Assembly (NCBI GenBank): GCA_022844125.1
Contig: JALHMI010000005.1
Span: forward strand, 124,001 to 188,000
Direction: 5' to 3'
DNA: 64,000 bases
From: Pirellulales bacterium
GTDB lineage: Bacteria > Planctomycetota > Planctomycetia > Pirellulales > PALSA-1355
Shown here: positions 42,261 to 53,091 of the stretch, piece by piece
How the letters are laid out: each line of letters starts with the position of its first letter
Numbering within the stretch: position 1 is the stretch's first letter
The notes under the pieces: generated by a model
Told to the model about the DNA's origin: nothing
The model's input: only the letters and a program-made list of their open reading frames with translations
Databases searched by the model: none
Position numbers and translations under genes: made by a program

Positions 42261-43154
42261 ATGATGCGTCGTTACTTCGGCAGTCTACTGCTGGCTTCGG
42301 TTGCTGTGTGGTGCGCGTTCGCGGCGGGAACTTCCGCCCAGGTCATATCCAGTTTAGCCGGCGAAGACGGGATCACGGTCTCCGGCACGGGCAGCGTCGC
42401 CGCGCGGCCCAACCTGGTGGAGGTCGACCTGCAGGTCGTCGGTAAGGCGGAACTCACGAGCGATGCGCTCGTCAAGTATCGCGATGCCAAGAAGCGGGTG
42501 CTCGATGTCCTGGCGAAACTCGATATCGAGAACCTGGGCGTCAGCGAACGCGCCGTTTCGATCACGGTGGGCAACTCGACCGAGCAGCAGCAACGCATCC
42601 TGAATGGCATGGTGCAGACCGGCGGCAAGCCGGAAGTTAGCGTTTCGAGCACGGTGCGCCTGTCATTGAAGAACGTCCGCGAACGTGAGCCCGAAGAGTT
42701 GATCAAGACGATCGGCCGGTTGTTGGACGTGGCCCAGGATGCGGGTGTGAACGTTGGTCCGACGGCGGCGGAAGTGATGATGGCCTATCGTTACGGCCGT
42801 CAGCCGGAGAACGCGGCGCCGGTCCGGTTCGTGCTGGACGATCTGGCAGAGCTGCGCGAGAAGGCTTATGAAGCGGCCGCGGCCGACGCCCAGGCGCGAG
42901 CGACTCGGCTGGCGAAGCTGCATCACACGACGCTGGGGCCCGCGGTTTCGATCCAGGAGTTGGCGGTCGGCGGCGATTCGCCCACCACAACCATGGTGAA
43001 TGCCTATGCCTATGCACAGGGTGCACAACCCGCGGCGATTGACACCGAAGGGCCGCGAATTATTTCCTCGTCTTTGGCCGAGGTACCCGTGCAAGTGCGG
43101 TTGATGGTCCGTTTCGGAACGGCGCCTCCGGCCCCGGCGACAGCACAGAATTAA
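42261..43154 (+). CDS. SIMPL-domain (DUF541) exported protein
   Basis: A 297-residue protein with a signal peptide (SLLLASVAVWCAFAAGTSAQ). The SIMPL/DUF541 fold begins with ITVSGTGSVAARPNLVEVDL and continues with ALVKYRDAKKRVLDVLAKL, the central KPEVSVSSTVRLSL, and AAADAQARATRLAKLHHTTL near the C-terminus; it ends in VPVQVRLMVRFG. Family members are periplasmic or outer-membrane proteins of ill-defined function. It lies 14 bases before the squalene-cyclase-like gene on the same strand, consistent with an operon. Confidence 0.88.
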   Translation: MMRRYFGSLLLASVAVWCAFAAGTSAQVISSLAGEDGITVSGTGSVAARPNLVEVDLQVVGKAELTSDALVKYRDAKKRVLDVLAKLDIENLGVSERAVSITVGNSTEQQQRILNGMVQTGGKPEVSVSSTVRLSLKNVREREPEELIKTIGRLLDVAQDAGVNVGPTAAEVMMAYRYGRQPENAAPVRFVLDDLAELREKAYEAAAADAQARATRLAKLHHTTLGPAVSIQELAVGGDSPTTTMVNAYAYAQGAQPAAIDTEGPRIISSSLAEVPVQVRLMVRFGTAPPAPATAQN

Positions 43155-43168
43155 GGAGGGCCCGTGCC

Positions 43169-44236
43169 ATGCAGAGCTCGATGAGACATTTGCCGATGCG
43201 CGGCGCTCTGGCGTTGACGGTCGCCTGCTGGCTGCTGGCGGCGCCCGTGTTCGCCGCGGACGAGGTCATGCCGAAGCACATTACGCCCGCGGCGCTCAAG
43301 GCAGTGGGAGCCGGCCTGGAGTACCTGGCCCGGTCTCAAATGGCCGATGGCAGTTGGAGCAGCGACGGCGGAGGAGAAGCCTACCCGGTGGCGATGACCG
43401 GATTGTGCGGGATGGCTTTGATGGCCAATGGCAATTCGACCACGCGCGGGCGCTACGCCCCGCAGGTGGAGAAAGCCGTCGACTACTTGCTCGGCTGCTC
43501 CACGGCGTCGGGTCTGATTACGGGACCAGGGCAGGAAAGCGGCCGGCCGATGCACGGGCACGGTTTTGCGCTGTTGTTTCTCTCGTGTGCCTATGGCACG
43601 GAGACGAAACCGGCGCGCCGCGACAAGCTTAAAGAGGTCATTGAAAAGGCGATCAAGCTAACCAGTCAAGGACAGAGCGTGGATGGCGGCTGGACTTACA
43701 TTCCCGGGGGCGGCGACGAGGGCTCGGTCACCGTGACGCAGGTGCAGGCCCTGCGCGCTGCTCACAATGCCGGACTGCATGTGCCGCGAGGGACGATCAC
43801 CGAAGCGGTCAACTACATCGAGAAGTGCAGCACGCCCGAAGGGGGTATCACGTATTCACTGCGCAATAACTCGGGCTCACGGCTGCCGATTTCGGCCGCC
43901 GCGGTGGCCACGCTGTACAACGCCGGCCAGTATGACGCCCCCATGGCGAATCGCTGTCTGGAGTATGTGTGGGGAAACTTCAAGGATTCGAAGACCTGGG
44001 CCAAGCCCGGCGGGTTCGCCTATTACTGTCAGCTGTACGCGTCACAGGCGTTCTATATGGCGGGCGACGAGTACTGGGATCACTATTTTCCGGCGACCCG
44101 CGAGCAATTGATTTCGATGCAGGATAAGAGCGAGGGATCGTGGAGCGGCGACAACGTGGGCAAGGCCTACGGCACGTCAATCGCGCTGATCATCCTGCAA
44201 TTGCCCTACAAGTATCTGCCTGTCTTTCAACGTTAA
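43169..44236 (+). CDS. Exported prenyltransferase/squalene-oxidase repeat protein
   Basis: A 355-residue protein with AAGGAGG upstream and a signal peptide ([20 protein letters not shown]). The body is an alpha/alpha toroid of squalene-cyclase-type repeats: [63 protein letters not shown] and the final [20 protein letters not shown]. The acidic DxDD motif of true squalene-hopene cyclases is absent, and the protein is exported, so a terpene-cyclase reaction is unlikely. It is probably a protein-binding or surface toroid. Such genes commonly precede MoxR operons in Planctomycetota, as here (24 bases to moxR). Confidence 0.88.
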   Translation: MQSSMRHLPMRGALALTVACWLLAAPVFAADEVMPKHITPAALKAVGAGLEYLARSQMADGSWSSDGGGEAYPVAMTGLCGMALMANGNSTTRGRYAPQVEKAVDYLLGCSTASGLITGPGQESGRPMHGHGFALLFLSCAYGTETKPARRDKLKEVIEKAIKLTSQGQSVDGGWTYIPGGGDEGSVTVTQVQALRAAHNAGLHVPRGTITEAVNYIEKCSTPEGGITYSLRNNSGSRLPISAAAVATLYNAGQYDAPMANRCLEYVWGNFKDSKTWAKPGGFAYYCQLYASQAFYMAGDEYWDHYFPATREQLISMQDKSEGSWSGDNVGKAYGTSIALIILQLPYKYLPVFQR

Positions 44237-44259
44237 TTTCAACACCGCGAGGAAGCCTT

Positions 44260-45309
44260 GTGAGCACTGCCGCAGACGCCGACCTGGCCCAACTGAGCAG
44301 GTTGAAGGACGCCCATCAAAGCCTCCGCGAACAGGTCGCGCAGATCGTCGTGGGCCAGGATGAAGTCATCGAGCAATTGATGATCAGTATCTTTGCCGGA
44401 GGCCACTGCATTCTGGAGGGCGTCCCCGGGCTGGCGAAAACATTGATGGTCAGCACGCTGGCGGAGTGCCTGGAGCTGAGCTTTACGCGCATCCAGTTCA
44501 CGCCCGACTTGATGCCCAGCGACATTACCGGGACGGAAGTCCTGCAGGAAGATCGAGCCACCGGAGCGAGGCAACTGCGATTCGTGCCCGGGCCGGTGTT
44601 TACCAACGTGCTCTTGGCCGACGAGATCAACCGCACACCTCCCAAGACGCAGGCCGCGCTGCTGGAGGCGATGCAGGAACGACAAGTTTCCGCCGGCGGG
44701 CATCGGCATCCCTTGAGCGAACCGTTCTTCGTGCTGGCGACGCAGAATCCGATCGAACAGGAGGGCACCTATCCGCTGCCCGAGGCGCAACTCGATCGCT
44801 TTCTGTTCAAGGTGTTCGTCGGCTATCCGACGCGCGACGAGGAACGCCAGATCTACCGCGTGACGACGGGCACCGAGCGTAAGGTCCTGACCAAGGTACT
44901 CTCCGGCGAGGAGATTCCTCCCCTGCAGAAGCTTGTCCGCAGCGTGCCGGTCTCGGATCACTGCCTGGACTATGCGATGGCCCTGGTGCGCGCCACGCGG
45001 GCCGCCGAGCCGGGCAGGCCGGCGTACATCGACAAATGGGTGGCCTGGGGCGCCGGTCCCCGGGCCGGACAAGGGCTGGTGCTGGCCGCCAAAGCACGGG
45101 CGGCGCTGCAAGGTCGAACCTCGGTCACGATCGAGGATCTCCGCGCTGTGGCCCATCCCGTATTGCGACACCGGATCGTGACCACGTATGCCGCCCAGGC
45201 CGAAGGAGAAACTCCCGACTCGATCATCACTGCTTTGTTACGTGATATCTCCGCCCGTCCTGGAGCCGATCAGGCCAATGGCTACGTCGCCCAAGTATTC
45301 CGATCCTGA
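44260..45309 (+). CDS. MoxR-family AAA+ ATPase
   Basis: A 349-residue cytoplasmic ATPase. The start is the GTG at 44260, with GAGGAAG before it; the frame is open further upstream through the previous gene. Walker A is GVPGLAKT (~54-61), Walker B LLADEINR (D121, E122), sensor region [20 protein letters not shown], and the lid domain runs to the end ([20 protein letters not shown]). MoxR ATPases act as chaperones that load or activate VWA partners, here the DUF58, BatA-like and VWA proteins encoded next. The gene overlaps the DUF58 gene by 32 bases, so production is probably coupled. Confidence 0.93.
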   Translation: MSTAADADLAQLSRLKDAHQSLREQVAQIVVGQDEVIEQLMISIFAGGHCILEGVPGLAKTLMVSTLAECLELSFTRIQFTPDLMPSDITGTEVLQEDRATGARQLRFVPGPVFTNVLLADEINRTPPKTQAALLEAMQERQVSAGGHRHPLSEPFFVLATQNPIEQEGTYPLPEAQLDRFLFKVFVGYPTRDEERQIYRVTTGTERKVLTKVLSGEEIPPLQKLVRSVPVSDHCLDYAMALVRATRAAEPGRPAYIDKWVAWGAGPRAGQGLVLAAKARAALQGRTSVTIEDLRAVAHPVLRHRIVTTYAAQAEGETPDSIITALLRDISARPGADQANGYVAQVFRS

Positions 45310-46189
45310 AGTGCTGGCCCGCCTTGCCGGCCTGAGTTTTCGTGCCCGACAGGTCGTCGAGGGCACGATTTCCGGTTTGCACCGCAGCCCGTTCCACGGG
45401 TTCAATGTCGAGTTCGCCGAATACCGCGAGTATTCGCCGGGCGATGACTTGCGGCGGCTTGATTGGCGCGTGTTGGGGCGCACCGACCGCTTCTACGTCA
45501 AGCAGTACGAAGAGGAAAGCAACCTGCGGGCGATGCTGGTGCTCGATTGCAGTGCCTCGATGCGGTACGGCAGCGGCGCGCTCAACAAGTTTCAGTACGC
45601 CTCGGTGGCGGCCGCCTCGCTGGCAACCCTGCTGGTGGAACAGCAGGATCCGGTCGGCCTGGCGCTGTTCGATCGCCAGACCGGCACCGTTCTTCCGCCT
45701 GCGGCGACCCAGGCCCAACTGGCGCGACTGATCGGCCTCTTGGAGACTGCGCAGCCGGATCGCCCGACCGATTTGGGATCCGTGCTGCAAACACTCGCCG
45801 AGCAAAGCCGCAAGCGCGGGTTGACCATCGTCATTTCCGATCTGTTGACGGATCAGGATGCCTTCTTCGATGGCCTCCAGCGCTTGCAGCACCGGGGTCA
45901 CGAGGTGCTGGTGATGCACGTGCTCGATCCCGACGAGCTGGACATGCCGTTCAATGACTTGATCATGTTTCGCGATATCGAGGGGAACGAGGAGCTTCTG
46001 GCCGAACCCTGGGCGTTCCGCACGGCTTATCGCGACGCGATGCAGCAGTTCATCGACGGCGTGCGCAGCGGCTGCGGGAACCGCGGCATCGATTACCTGC
46101 TGCTGCGCACCGACCAGCCGCTGGCCGACGCGCTGAGCCACTATCTGCATGCCCGCGATCGACTGAAGCACGTTCTGCGAAGAGGCTAA
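45278..46189 (+). CDS. DUF58 domain protein (MoxR partner)
   Basis: A 303-residue protein started at the ATG at 45278. It has the DUF58 signature ([20 protein letters not shown] then [20 protein letters not shown], and KQYEEESN) followed by a VWA-like domain whose MIDAS motif is LVLDCSASM (~88-95) and [13 protein letters not shown] further on. It lacks N-terminal membrane helices. In known clusters DUF58 proteins are substrates or targets of the neighbouring MoxR ATPase; the same is inferred here from the 32-base gene overlap. Confidence 0.93.
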   Translation: MATSPKYSDPEVLARLAGLSFRARQVVEGTISGLHRSPFHGFNVEFAEYREYSPGDDLRRLDWRVLGRTDRFYVKQYEEESNLRAMLVLDCSASMRYGSGALNKFQYASVAAASLATLLVEQQDPVGLALFDRQTGTVLPPAATQAQLARLIGLLETAQPDRPTDLGSVLQTLAEQSRKRGLTIVISDLLTDQDAFFDGLQRLQHRGHEVLVMHVLDPDELDMPFNDLIMFRDIEGNEELLAEPWAFRTAYRDAMQQFIDGVRSGCGNRGIDYLLLRTDQPLADALSHYLHARDRLKHVLRRG

Positions 46190-46213
46190 GACATCCTGGC
46201 GGCCGAAGAAGCG

Positions 46214-48400
46214 ATGAACACCTTAACGTTCCTGAATCAACCGCTGCTGTGGGGTCTGGCGCTGGCCGGTATCCCGCTGCTCATTCACCTGCTCTATCGC
46301 CGGCAGTATCGCCGCGTGGAGTGGGCGCCGATGCGGTACCTGAAGCTTTCAATCCAGCGCAACCGCCGCCGGATTCGCCTGGAGCAAATCTTGCTGCTGC
46401 TGGTGAGGACGTGCCTCGTGTTGCTGCTGTTCTTAATCGTGGCGCGGCCCGTGATGCATGCCGCAGGACTCTCGCACCTGTGGGGCGGAGATGTCCGCGC
46501 CAATCGGATCGTCTTGCTCGACGATTCGCTCAGCATGGGTTATGCCGTGCAGGGTAAGCCGGCCCTCGCGCGAGCGCAGAGCGTGCTGGCCGACTTGCTC
46601 GGAACCTTTGGAAAGAAAGACCGCTTGACGCTGGTGCTCGCCTCGCGGCCCAGCCATCCACTGCTGCGCGAGGTCGAGATCGAAGACGCCGGTAAGGTCA
46701 TCGAGGTGGTCCAGAAAGTCGCGGCCTGCGAAGCATCAGACGCCTGGCAGGCGATCCTGCCGGCGCTCGATACGTTGATCCAGGGTGGATCGTATCCGCT
46801 GCACGAAGTGTCGCTGATCACCGATTTGCGCGCGACAAGCTGGGACCTGCCGCTGGCCGAGATCGGAGACCGCTGGTCGAGCCAGCAAGTGCGTTTGCGC
46901 GTCATTGACGTCGGACCTGCTGACACTTCGAACGTGGCGCTGGTGAACTTGCGGCAGATCGATCGGTTGGCGCTCGTGGACACGCCGACGCGACTCGAAG
47001 CGGAGATTCACAACGCGTCCGCCGGCGAACTGGGCGAATTGGACGCCAACCTGTTCGTCGACGGACAGGCGACGCTCGTGCGCGTGCCAGGGATTGCGGC
47101 AAACCAGTCGCTGCGAGTACCGCTGGTGGTGACATTCACTGAACCCGGCCCGCATCACCTGGAGTTTCGCCTGCCGGACGATGCGCTGGCCGGCGACAAT
47201 CGGCGGCACGTGCTGGTACAGGTGCAGCAGACCGTCGACATGGTGCTGGTCGACGGAGAGCCTGCGACGGAACCGCTGGGCGGAGCGACCGACTTCCTGG
47301 CGTTAGCCCTGACGCTGGCCGGCACGACGACCGAACCCTTTCGGGTCGAAGTGCTTTCCGACACGGAGTGGGCGTCCAGCTCCCGCGGCCAGCCCGACCT
47401 GATCGTGCTGGCCAATGTGCCCCAATTGAATGTCGATCAGGCGGCCACGCTGGAGCGTTGGGTGACCGATGGGACGGGACTGGTTGTCTTTGTCGGCGAC
47501 CAGATCGATCCCGACAACTACAACCAACTACTGTACCAGGACGGCGCGGGCCTGCTCGGCGCTTCGCTGCTGGGCATCACCGACGGTGAATTCACCGGGC
47601 TGCTCGTCGAGGACCGCGAAGACTCGCCTCTGGAAGCGGTCGGACAGCTCTCGCCCGCAGCTTTGAACCGGATCAAGGTTCGCCAGATATACGAGGTGAA
47701 GTTGCCGCCGGAGGAAGTCGAAGGGGTGCACGTGCTGGCACGTTGGAACAATGCCTCCTCGGCCCCGGCCGTCGTGCAGAAGGCGCTGGGCCGCGGACAG
47801 ACGCTGCTCTGGACGGTCGCCGCCGACCGCAGTTGGAGCGACTGGCCGACGGATGCCAGTTACGTGCTGGCCATGCGCGAGTCGGCGCGGGCGATCGCCC
47901 GGAGCACGGCGAGTTTGCGTCAGTTCACGTGCGGCCAGGTCCTGATGGCCGACTTGCCCGAGCGGCGCGACATCACCCTGCCAACGATCACGGCGCCCGG
48001 CGACGAAGAGCAACAACCGCTGGTCATCGTGGAGGATGCTGGGAGCCCGGCGACGAGTGACAAGCAAGGCGTTGCCGAGCCTGTGCGCAAGCTCAAGTAC
48101 AACGAGACCTGGCGGTCGGGCTTGTACACGATGCAGTGGCGCGACTCACTCTCCGGAAACACGAAGCAGGAGTTTGCAGTCAATCCCGAGCGCCGGGAAA
48201 GCGAACTGGTAAAGCTGGACGCGGACGAATTCCCAGCGCGATGGGGATCGCTGGAACCGGAAGTGGTCTCGCTGGACACGGCCGCGACGGCGGGATTGTC
48301 TCTGCAAGGCGTGGAAATCTGGCGGACGCTGGCCACGTGCCTGCTGGGGTTGCTCGTGTTCGAGGCGTGTTTCGCGCGGTGGTGTGGTCGGCAACGGTAG
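46214..48400 (+). CDS. BatA-like membrane protein with VWA domain
   Basis: A 728-residue membrane protein. The N-terminus is the BatA segment (FLNQPLLWGLALAGIPLLIH, then LLYRRQYRRVEW) with a second helix at ~56-76 (ILLLLVRTCLVLLLFLIVAR). A VWA domain follows with the MIDAS-like IVLLDDSLSMGY, then a large periplasmic part with Ig-like and glutamine-amidotransferase-like stretches (PDLIVLANVPQLNVDQAATL, ERWVTDGTGLVVFVGDQID). A final helix (TLATCLLGLLVFEACFARWC) re-enters the membrane. Bat proteins are linked to aerotolerance in Bacteroidetes; in Planctomycetota the role is not defined. It is followed by a second VWA protein after 14 bases. Confidence 0.9.
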   Translation: MNTLTFLNQPLLWGLALAGIPLLIHLLYRRQYRRVEWAPMRYLKLSIQRNRRRIRLEQILLLLVRTCLVLLLFLIVARPVMHAAGLSHLWGGDVRANRIVLLDDSLSMGYAVQGKPALARAQSVLADLLGTFGKKDRLTLVLASRPSHPLLREVEIEDAGKVIEVVQKVAACEASDAWQAILPALDTLIQGGSYPLHEVSLITDLRATSWDLPLAEIGDRWSSQQVRLRVIDVGPADTSNVALVNLRQIDRLALVDTPTRLEAEIHNASAGELGELDANLFVDGQATLVRVPGIAANQSLRVPLVVTFTEPGPHHLEFRLPDDALAGDNRRHVLVQVQQTVDMVLVDGEPATEPLGGATDFLALALTLAGTTTEPFRVEVLSDTEWASSSRGQPDLIVLANVPQLNVDQAATLERWVTDGTGLVVFVGDQIDPDNYNQLLYQDGAGLLGASLLGITDGEFTGLLVEDREDSPLEAVGQLSPAALNRIKVRQIYEVKLPPEEVEGVHVLARWNNASSAPAVVQKALGRGQTLLWTVAADRSWSDWPTDASYVLAMRESARAIARSTASLRQFTCGQVLMADLPERRDITLPTITAPGDEEQQPLVIVEDAGSPATSDKQGVAEPVRKLKYNETWRSGLYTMQWRDSLSGNTKQEFAVNPERRESELVKLDADEFPARWGSLEPEVVSLDTAATAGLSLQGVEIWRTLATCLLGLLVFEACFARWCGRQR

Positions 48401-48414
48401 AATCGGGTGGTTCG

Positions 48415-50859
48415 ATGTCTGATGCACTGCAATGGCTGTTCGGCTTGGAACGCGTCCCTGACTGGGCGTCGGCTGACAGTTCGTACCAGGTGCAGTTTCA
48501 ATCGGCCCCGCAGGGACTGTGGGCGGTCGGTTGCGCGTTGTTGGCGATCCTGCTGATCGCGCTGGTGGTGTATCTCTATCGCACGGAATCCAGCACGACC
48601 CGACCGGCGATGCGCATTGCCTTGATGACGACGCGGATCCTGGTTCTGACATTCGCCGCCTTCATGCTGTTCGAGATGGTGCTGGTGATCTCGCAGCGGG
48701 AAGCCATCCCCTCGCACCTGCTCATCCTGGTCGATACTTCGCAGAGCATGGGGCTGCACGATACCTATCGGGCAGAGGATTCCGACGGGCAGGTTGCCGC
48801 GCAGCTTAAGTTGCCGGACGCGGCGGCGATGCGATCGCAACCTCGCCTGGAACTGGCACGGCGCGCCCTGGAAAATGTGCTGGCTCCCTTGAGCCGGGAG
48901 CGTGAAGTCGCGATTTATGGCTTTTCGCAACAGCCGGCGCCGCTCACTCCCAAGGAGCTCCTTGGCGCCGAAGCGTCCGGCACGGCGACCGCGATCGGCG
49001 TGGCGATTTCCACGGCCCTGGCGGAACATCGCGGGCAACCGTTGGCTGGCGTGCTCGTGCTCAGCGATGGCCAATCGAATGCTGGTGAAGACGCGCGCAA
49101 GGCAGCCGAGCAAGCCGGCAAGCAAGGCGTGCCCATCGTCAGCATGACCCTGGGCACCGAAGCGGGACCGGCCAACGCGCGGCTGGCGGCGATCGATGCC
49201 GATCCGGTGGTGTTCGTCCGAGACCCGACAGAGATTGGCGTGCTCGTCGAAGCGGAAGGCATGGAGGGGCGCACCGGCGTGGTTACATTGGAGAAGCGAA
49301 GCGGCGGTGGCTGGGAATCGGTGGGGCGCGAGGAGATCACGTTCGACGAGCCCACCGCGGCGCGGCGGGTGAACTTTAAGATCACGCCCGAGAGTATCGA
49401 GGAACTGGAACTGCGCGCCCAGGTGGCGGAGTTGGGCGCTGAACTGACGGAGGCGGACAATTTTTCCACCCACGCGATGAAGGTCGTCCGGCAGCAGATT
49501 CGCGTCCTGCTGATCGCGGGTTCGCCCTCTCCGGAGGTGCAGTTTCTGCGCAACGCCCTGATGCGTGACACGGGGATCGAGTTTGCCAGTTGGCTGCAAT
49601 CGGCCGGCGCCGGTTACGAGCAAGTCGGGACGCGTCCCCTGCAGCGACTGCCCAGCACGCGTCTGGAACTCGAGCAGTTCGACGTGCTGATCCTGTGCGA
49701 TCCCGACATGCAGGCCCTGGGGCCGGCCTGGTCGGATCTGATCAGCAACTTTGTCGGCACCTCGGGCGGTGGGCTGGTGTTCGTCGCCGGAGAGATGCAT
49801 ACCCGCAATCTGTTTGACGGCGTGACCAGCGACGGTGGCGGAGCGGCGGGAAGCACGATCAACAACACCTGGCTGCGGACGCTTCCGGTCGTGGCCGATC
49901 CGGGGCTGTATCGTTCGAATGCCGAAGTAGCGCTCAGCGCGCGCGAAATCTGGAATCTGGAGCTGACGGCGGAAGGCAACATCGACTCGATCCTGCAATT
50001 CGATCCCGACCCGGGTCGCAATCGCGAGATTCTGGCCAGCCTGCCCGGCATGTATTGGCACTTCCCCGTCACGCGTGCCAAACCGGGCGGCACCGTGCTG
50101 GCGCGGCATGGCGACCCACGAATGCGGAATTCCTTTGGTCGGCATCCGCTGCTGGCGATCCATCGCTATGGACCTGGCCACGCGGCCTTCCTGGCCTTCG
50201 ACAGCACCTATCGCTGGCGCTATTTGCACGAGGAATATTTCGACGGCTTTTGGGCCAGGCTGATCGATCGGGTGGGACGACCTAAAGCGCTCGGCGGTCG
50301 CTATCCGTTTACGCTGACGCTCGACAAAAGCGTGTATCGCACGGGCGACCGCGTCACGGTTCAGGCTCGCAGCTCCGACACCGGCGACACTTCGAGCGCA
50401 GTGCTGGATTTGCGAGCCGAGGTGGAAGCCGCCGGTCAGCCGCCCACACCGCTCGAGTTCGAGCCGCGTCCTGACGAGCCGGGCGTGGCCCAGGGCGTAT
50501 TCACGCCGGCCGAGACGGGCGTCTACAGCGTGCGCGTGTTGCCGGGCAATGTGGCGTCGCAAGGTCCCGATTCGTCGGTTCGTCCGGCCACAGTGACGTT
50601 CCGCGTCGAGAGCGCGCATAGTGAACTGGATCGCCCCAAGCTGGATCGAGCGCTGCTGGAAGATCTGGCCAAAGCGAGCGGCGGCAGGGTGTATTCGCTG
50701 GCCGATCACCAGCAGGTGCCCGACGCGTTCAAGGTGCGGCAGATTTACCGGACGCTGGAATACCGCGACGAGATGTGGGATGCGCCGGTCATTTTCGGCA
50801 GCCTGATGTTCTTGTTGACGTTGGAATGGCTGCTGCGTAAACGATCACGCATGGCATGA
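48415..50859 (+). CDS. Large membrane VWA-domain protein
   Basis: An 814-residue protein; the ATG at 48415 was chosen because the open frame before it lies inside the previous gene. Two membrane helices come early (GLWAVGCALLAILLIALVVY and ILVLTFAAFMLFEMVLVISQ), then a VWA domain with the MIDAS motif LLILVDTSQSMG and GVLVLSDGQSNAGE. The centre (~340-480) has a glutamine-amidotransferase-like fold (QIRVLLIAGSPSPEVQFLRN, FDVLILCDPDMQAL). The C-terminal part is Ig-like, and a last helix ends in LEWLLRKRSRMA. It pairs with the BatA-like protein and is the likely partner of MoxR. An unbroken frame on the opposite strand is a composition shadow. Confidence 0.9.
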   Translation: MSDALQWLFGLERVPDWASADSSYQVQFQSAPQGLWAVGCALLAILLIALVVYLYRTESSTTRPAMRIALMTTRILVLTFAAFMLFEMVLVISQREAIPSHLLILVDTSQSMGLHDTYRAEDSDGQVAAQLKLPDAAAMRSQPRLELARRALENVLAPLSREREVAIYGFSQQPAPLTPKELLGAEASGTATAIGVAISTALAEHRGQPLAGVLVLSDGQSNAGEDARKAAEQAGKQGVPIVSMTLGTEAGPANARLAAIDADPVVFVRDPTEIGVLVEAEGMEGRTGVVTLEKRSGGGWESVGREEITFDEPTAARRVNFKITPESIEELELRAQVAELGAELTEADNFSTHAMKVVRQQIRVLLIAGSPSPEVQFLRNALMRDTGIEFASWLQSAGAGYEQVGTRPLQRLPSTRLELEQFDVLILCDPDMQALGPAWSDLISNFVGTSGGGLVFVAGEMHTRNLFDGVTSDGGGAAGSTINNTWLRTLPVVADPGLYRSNAEVALSAREIWNLELTAEGNIDSILQFDPDPGRNREILASLPGMYWHFPVTRAKPGGTVLARHGDPRMRNSFGRHPLLAIHRYGPGHAAFLAFDSTYRWRYLHEEYFDGFWARLIDRVGRPKALGGRYPFTLTLDKSVYRTGDRVTVQARSSDTGDTSSAVLDLRAEVEAAGQPPTPLEFEPRPDEPGVAQGVFTPAETGVYSVRVLPGNVASQGPDSSVRPATVTFRVESAHSELDRPKLDRALLEDLAKASGGRVYSLADHQQVPDAFKVRQIYRTLEYRDEMWDAPVIFGSLMFLLTLEWLLRKRSRMA

Positions 50860-50874
50860 CCCTCTGAGGAACGG

Positions 50875-53091
50875 ATGGCAATCGACAGCGAAGAACGAAC
50901 CGAACCGATCTCGTTGCGCCGCGCGCAGCGGGGCGTCCTGGCACGCTTGCGCCGCGTGCGCCAGCGAATCCGCGCGCAGTTGACCATCGAGGGACTGTTC
51001 TGGGTCATTACCGCAGCCGGAGCCGCGGCCGCCGCGAGCTTGCTGCTCGATCTGGCATTTCGCTTCAGCTTGCCGACCAGGTTGGCGCTATTGAGCCTGG
51101 CAATTGGGGGAATCGCCGCGGTGGTCGTGCGGCGGCTTGTGCAACCTTTGCTTGTTCCTCTGAGCGACCTCGACCTGGCCGACCTGCTGGACCGCCGCTT
51201 GCCGGGCGTCGGCCAGCAGATCTCCAACGTGCTGCAATTGCCGGAGCTGGTCCGTTCGGAGCCGCTCGCCTCGCCATCGATGGTATCCGCGGCAGTGGCC
51301 GAGTGCGCGCAGGCGCTCGATCGCGTGGATCTCATGTCGACTTTGAACACTCCGCGGCTAGGCAAACTGCTGGCTGGCTGCGCCGCCTGGATCGTTCTGA
51401 TTGCCGTCGTCTGGATGCTCTGGCCCGCGACAATATCGCTCTGGGCCAGGCGTTGGCTCGCCGCAGCGGACGTTCGTTGGCCGCAGAACACCTACCTGGA
51501 GGTGATCGGTCTGAATCGCGACGGCAAACTGCTGGTGCCGCGCGGGGAGCCTTCGATTTTGCAGCTCAACGCCCGGCCGACTTTCCGGGCCACCGACCAG
51601 GGATGGCTGCTCGAAAACCGCGACGCGCCGCTGCTGGTCGAATCGCCCGAGATGCCCCGCAGCCAGCCGCCGGAGCAAATCTCGATTGCGTATCGCCTGG
51701 CCGACGGCACGCGCAAGCGTGGAAACGCGCTGCAGTTGGGTGAGGCAACGTTCAACTATGAACTGGCGCCGCTCGGCGAACCGGTGGAGTTGCACCTGAG
51801 GGGCGGCGACGATTGGCTGGGGCCGATTCCGGTCGAACCGATCGATCGCCCCGCCGTCGCGGTCCTGGAAGTCACGGCATTGCGGCCCGGCGCCAGCGAC
51901 TCGGAAACCACCACGATCGGGGCCGGCACGGAGCAGCCGATCTACCAGCGCGAAACGAAGCTCGAACTGAAACTCGTTGCCAGCCAACCGCTGCAAGCGG
52001 CCGAAGCCCTCAGCGACGGCCGGCAGTTGAGCGGCTGGGACCGGGTGGACGAGCGGACCTATACTCTGCGGTGGACGATGCAGGATCCGCTGGCACTTGA
52101 GTTCCGGCTGGTCGGCGAGCACGGCGGACTGGCCTCACAACCTTACTTCCTGTCGATTGGATTGTTGCGCGACCGCGAGCCGCGCTTGACCATGAGATCG
52201 TCGGGGGTCAGTCGGCGCATCACACCCGTGGCGCGCGTCCCGCTGGCAATTCACGCCACGGACGACTTCGGAATCGCGGCCTTGTCGCTCGAACTGGAGC
52301 GGACGCAACTGCTGGAAGAGAAGCCGCAGTCGGACAGTTCCAGCCTGGAACTTGCGCCAGGCAACCAGGGGACGGATGCCCCGCCAAGAATCGACGTACT
52401 GCTCGACCACGAGTTGAAACTGGCCGGCCACCAACTCGCCCCGGGGAACTTGATCAGGTTGCGGAGCACGGCGACCGATGCCTGCGCGCTTGGCGTACAA
52501 CAGGGATTCTCGCGCTGGCTGGCATTTCAGATCGTCAGCGCGGATGAGTTGTTCTACGAGATCCTGACGCGACAGCGCGAACAACGGGCAAAGTTCAAAC
52601 TCGCGCTGGATAGCGCGAAGCAACAGTCCGTGGCCCTGGAGACGGTTGCCACACGCGATGAGGCCGCCGCGATCGCGCGTGCCCAGTCAGTCGTTAATCG
52701 CCAGGTCTGGCAGACCTTCAATCAACTGGATGCCTCGCTGCAGGAGATGACTCTGAATGATCTGGGCAATCCGGCTGCCCGTGAGCTGATGCAAAGTGGC
52801 ATCGTTACGCCGCTTGAGACGCTGCACAGCGGATTGCTGGCGCGGCTGGGCTCCGTCGTGGGAGACCTGATGGCTCAGGAGTCGGTTCGCGAGGAGAAGC
52901 GAACCGAGGCGGTGCGAATCTCCCAGCAGTCGGTGCAGGCCATGGACGCGATTCTGGCTCAGATGGCTCAGTGGGAAAGCTTCGTCGACGTGATCAACCA
53001 GCTCAAGCACGTTATCGAGAGTCAAGGCAAAGTCCTGGAAGCTACCGAGCAACTTGATAAGCAGCGAACCAAGGACCTGTTCGATGACTAG
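50875..53091 (+). CDS. DUF4175-like membrane protein
   Basis: A 738-residue protein with GAGGAACGG before the ATG. Two closely spaced N-terminal helices (~38-58 FWVITAAGAAAAASLLLDLA; ~64-85 LALLSLAIGGIAAVVVRRLV) are followed by a third at ~165-185 (LLAGCAAWIVLIAVVWMLWP). Then come Ig-like periplasmic domains (TDDFGIAALSLELER is a typical DUF4175 phrase) and a helical C-terminal region of ~200 residues (FYEILTRQREQRAKFKLALD). No catalytic residues are seen. Family members sit in MoxR/VWA clusters and are thought to act at the envelope. It starts 15 bases after the VWA gene. Confidence 0.8.
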   Translation: MAIDSEERTEPISLRRAQRGVLARLRRVRQRIRAQLTIEGLFWVITAAGAAAAASLLLDLAFRFSLPTRLALLSLAIGGIAAVVVRRLVQPLLVPLSDLDLADLLDRRLPGVGQQISNVLQLPELVRSEPLASPSMVSAAVAECAQALDRVDLMSTLNTPRLGKLLAGCAAWIVLIAVVWMLWPATISLWARRWLAAADVRWPQNTYLEVIGLNRDGKLLVPRGEPSILQLNARPTFRATDQGWLLENRDAPLLVESPEMPRSQPPEQISIAYRLADGTRKRGNALQLGEATFNYELAPLGEPVELHLRGGDDWLGPIPVEPIDRPAVAVLEVTALRPGASDSETTTIGAGTEQPIYQRETKLELKLVASQPLQAAEALSDGRQLSGWDRVDERTYTLRWTMQDPLALEFRLVGEHGGLASQPYFLSIGLLRDREPRLTMRSSGVSRRITPVARVPLAIHATDDFGIAALSLELERTQLLEEKPQSDSSSLELAPGNQGTDAPPRIDVLLDHELKLAGHQLAPGNLIRLRSTATDACALGVQQGFSRWLAFQIVSADELFYEILTRQREQRAKFKLALDSAKQQSVALETVATRDEAAAIARAQSVVNRQVWQTFNQLDASLQEMTLNDLGNPAARELMQSGIVTPLETLHSGLLARLGSVVGDLMAQESVREEKRTEAVRISQQSVQAMDAILAQMAQWESFVDVINQLKHVIESQGKVLEATEQLDKQRTKDLFDD

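Noticed and set aside
47920-50709. 929-residue open frame on the minus strand over the BatA/VWA genes
   Set aside because: The plus-strand proteins have clear VWA and BatA motifs and RBSs. The antisense translation is Arg/Gln-rich with no recognisable domain, a usual shadow in GC-rich codon patterns.
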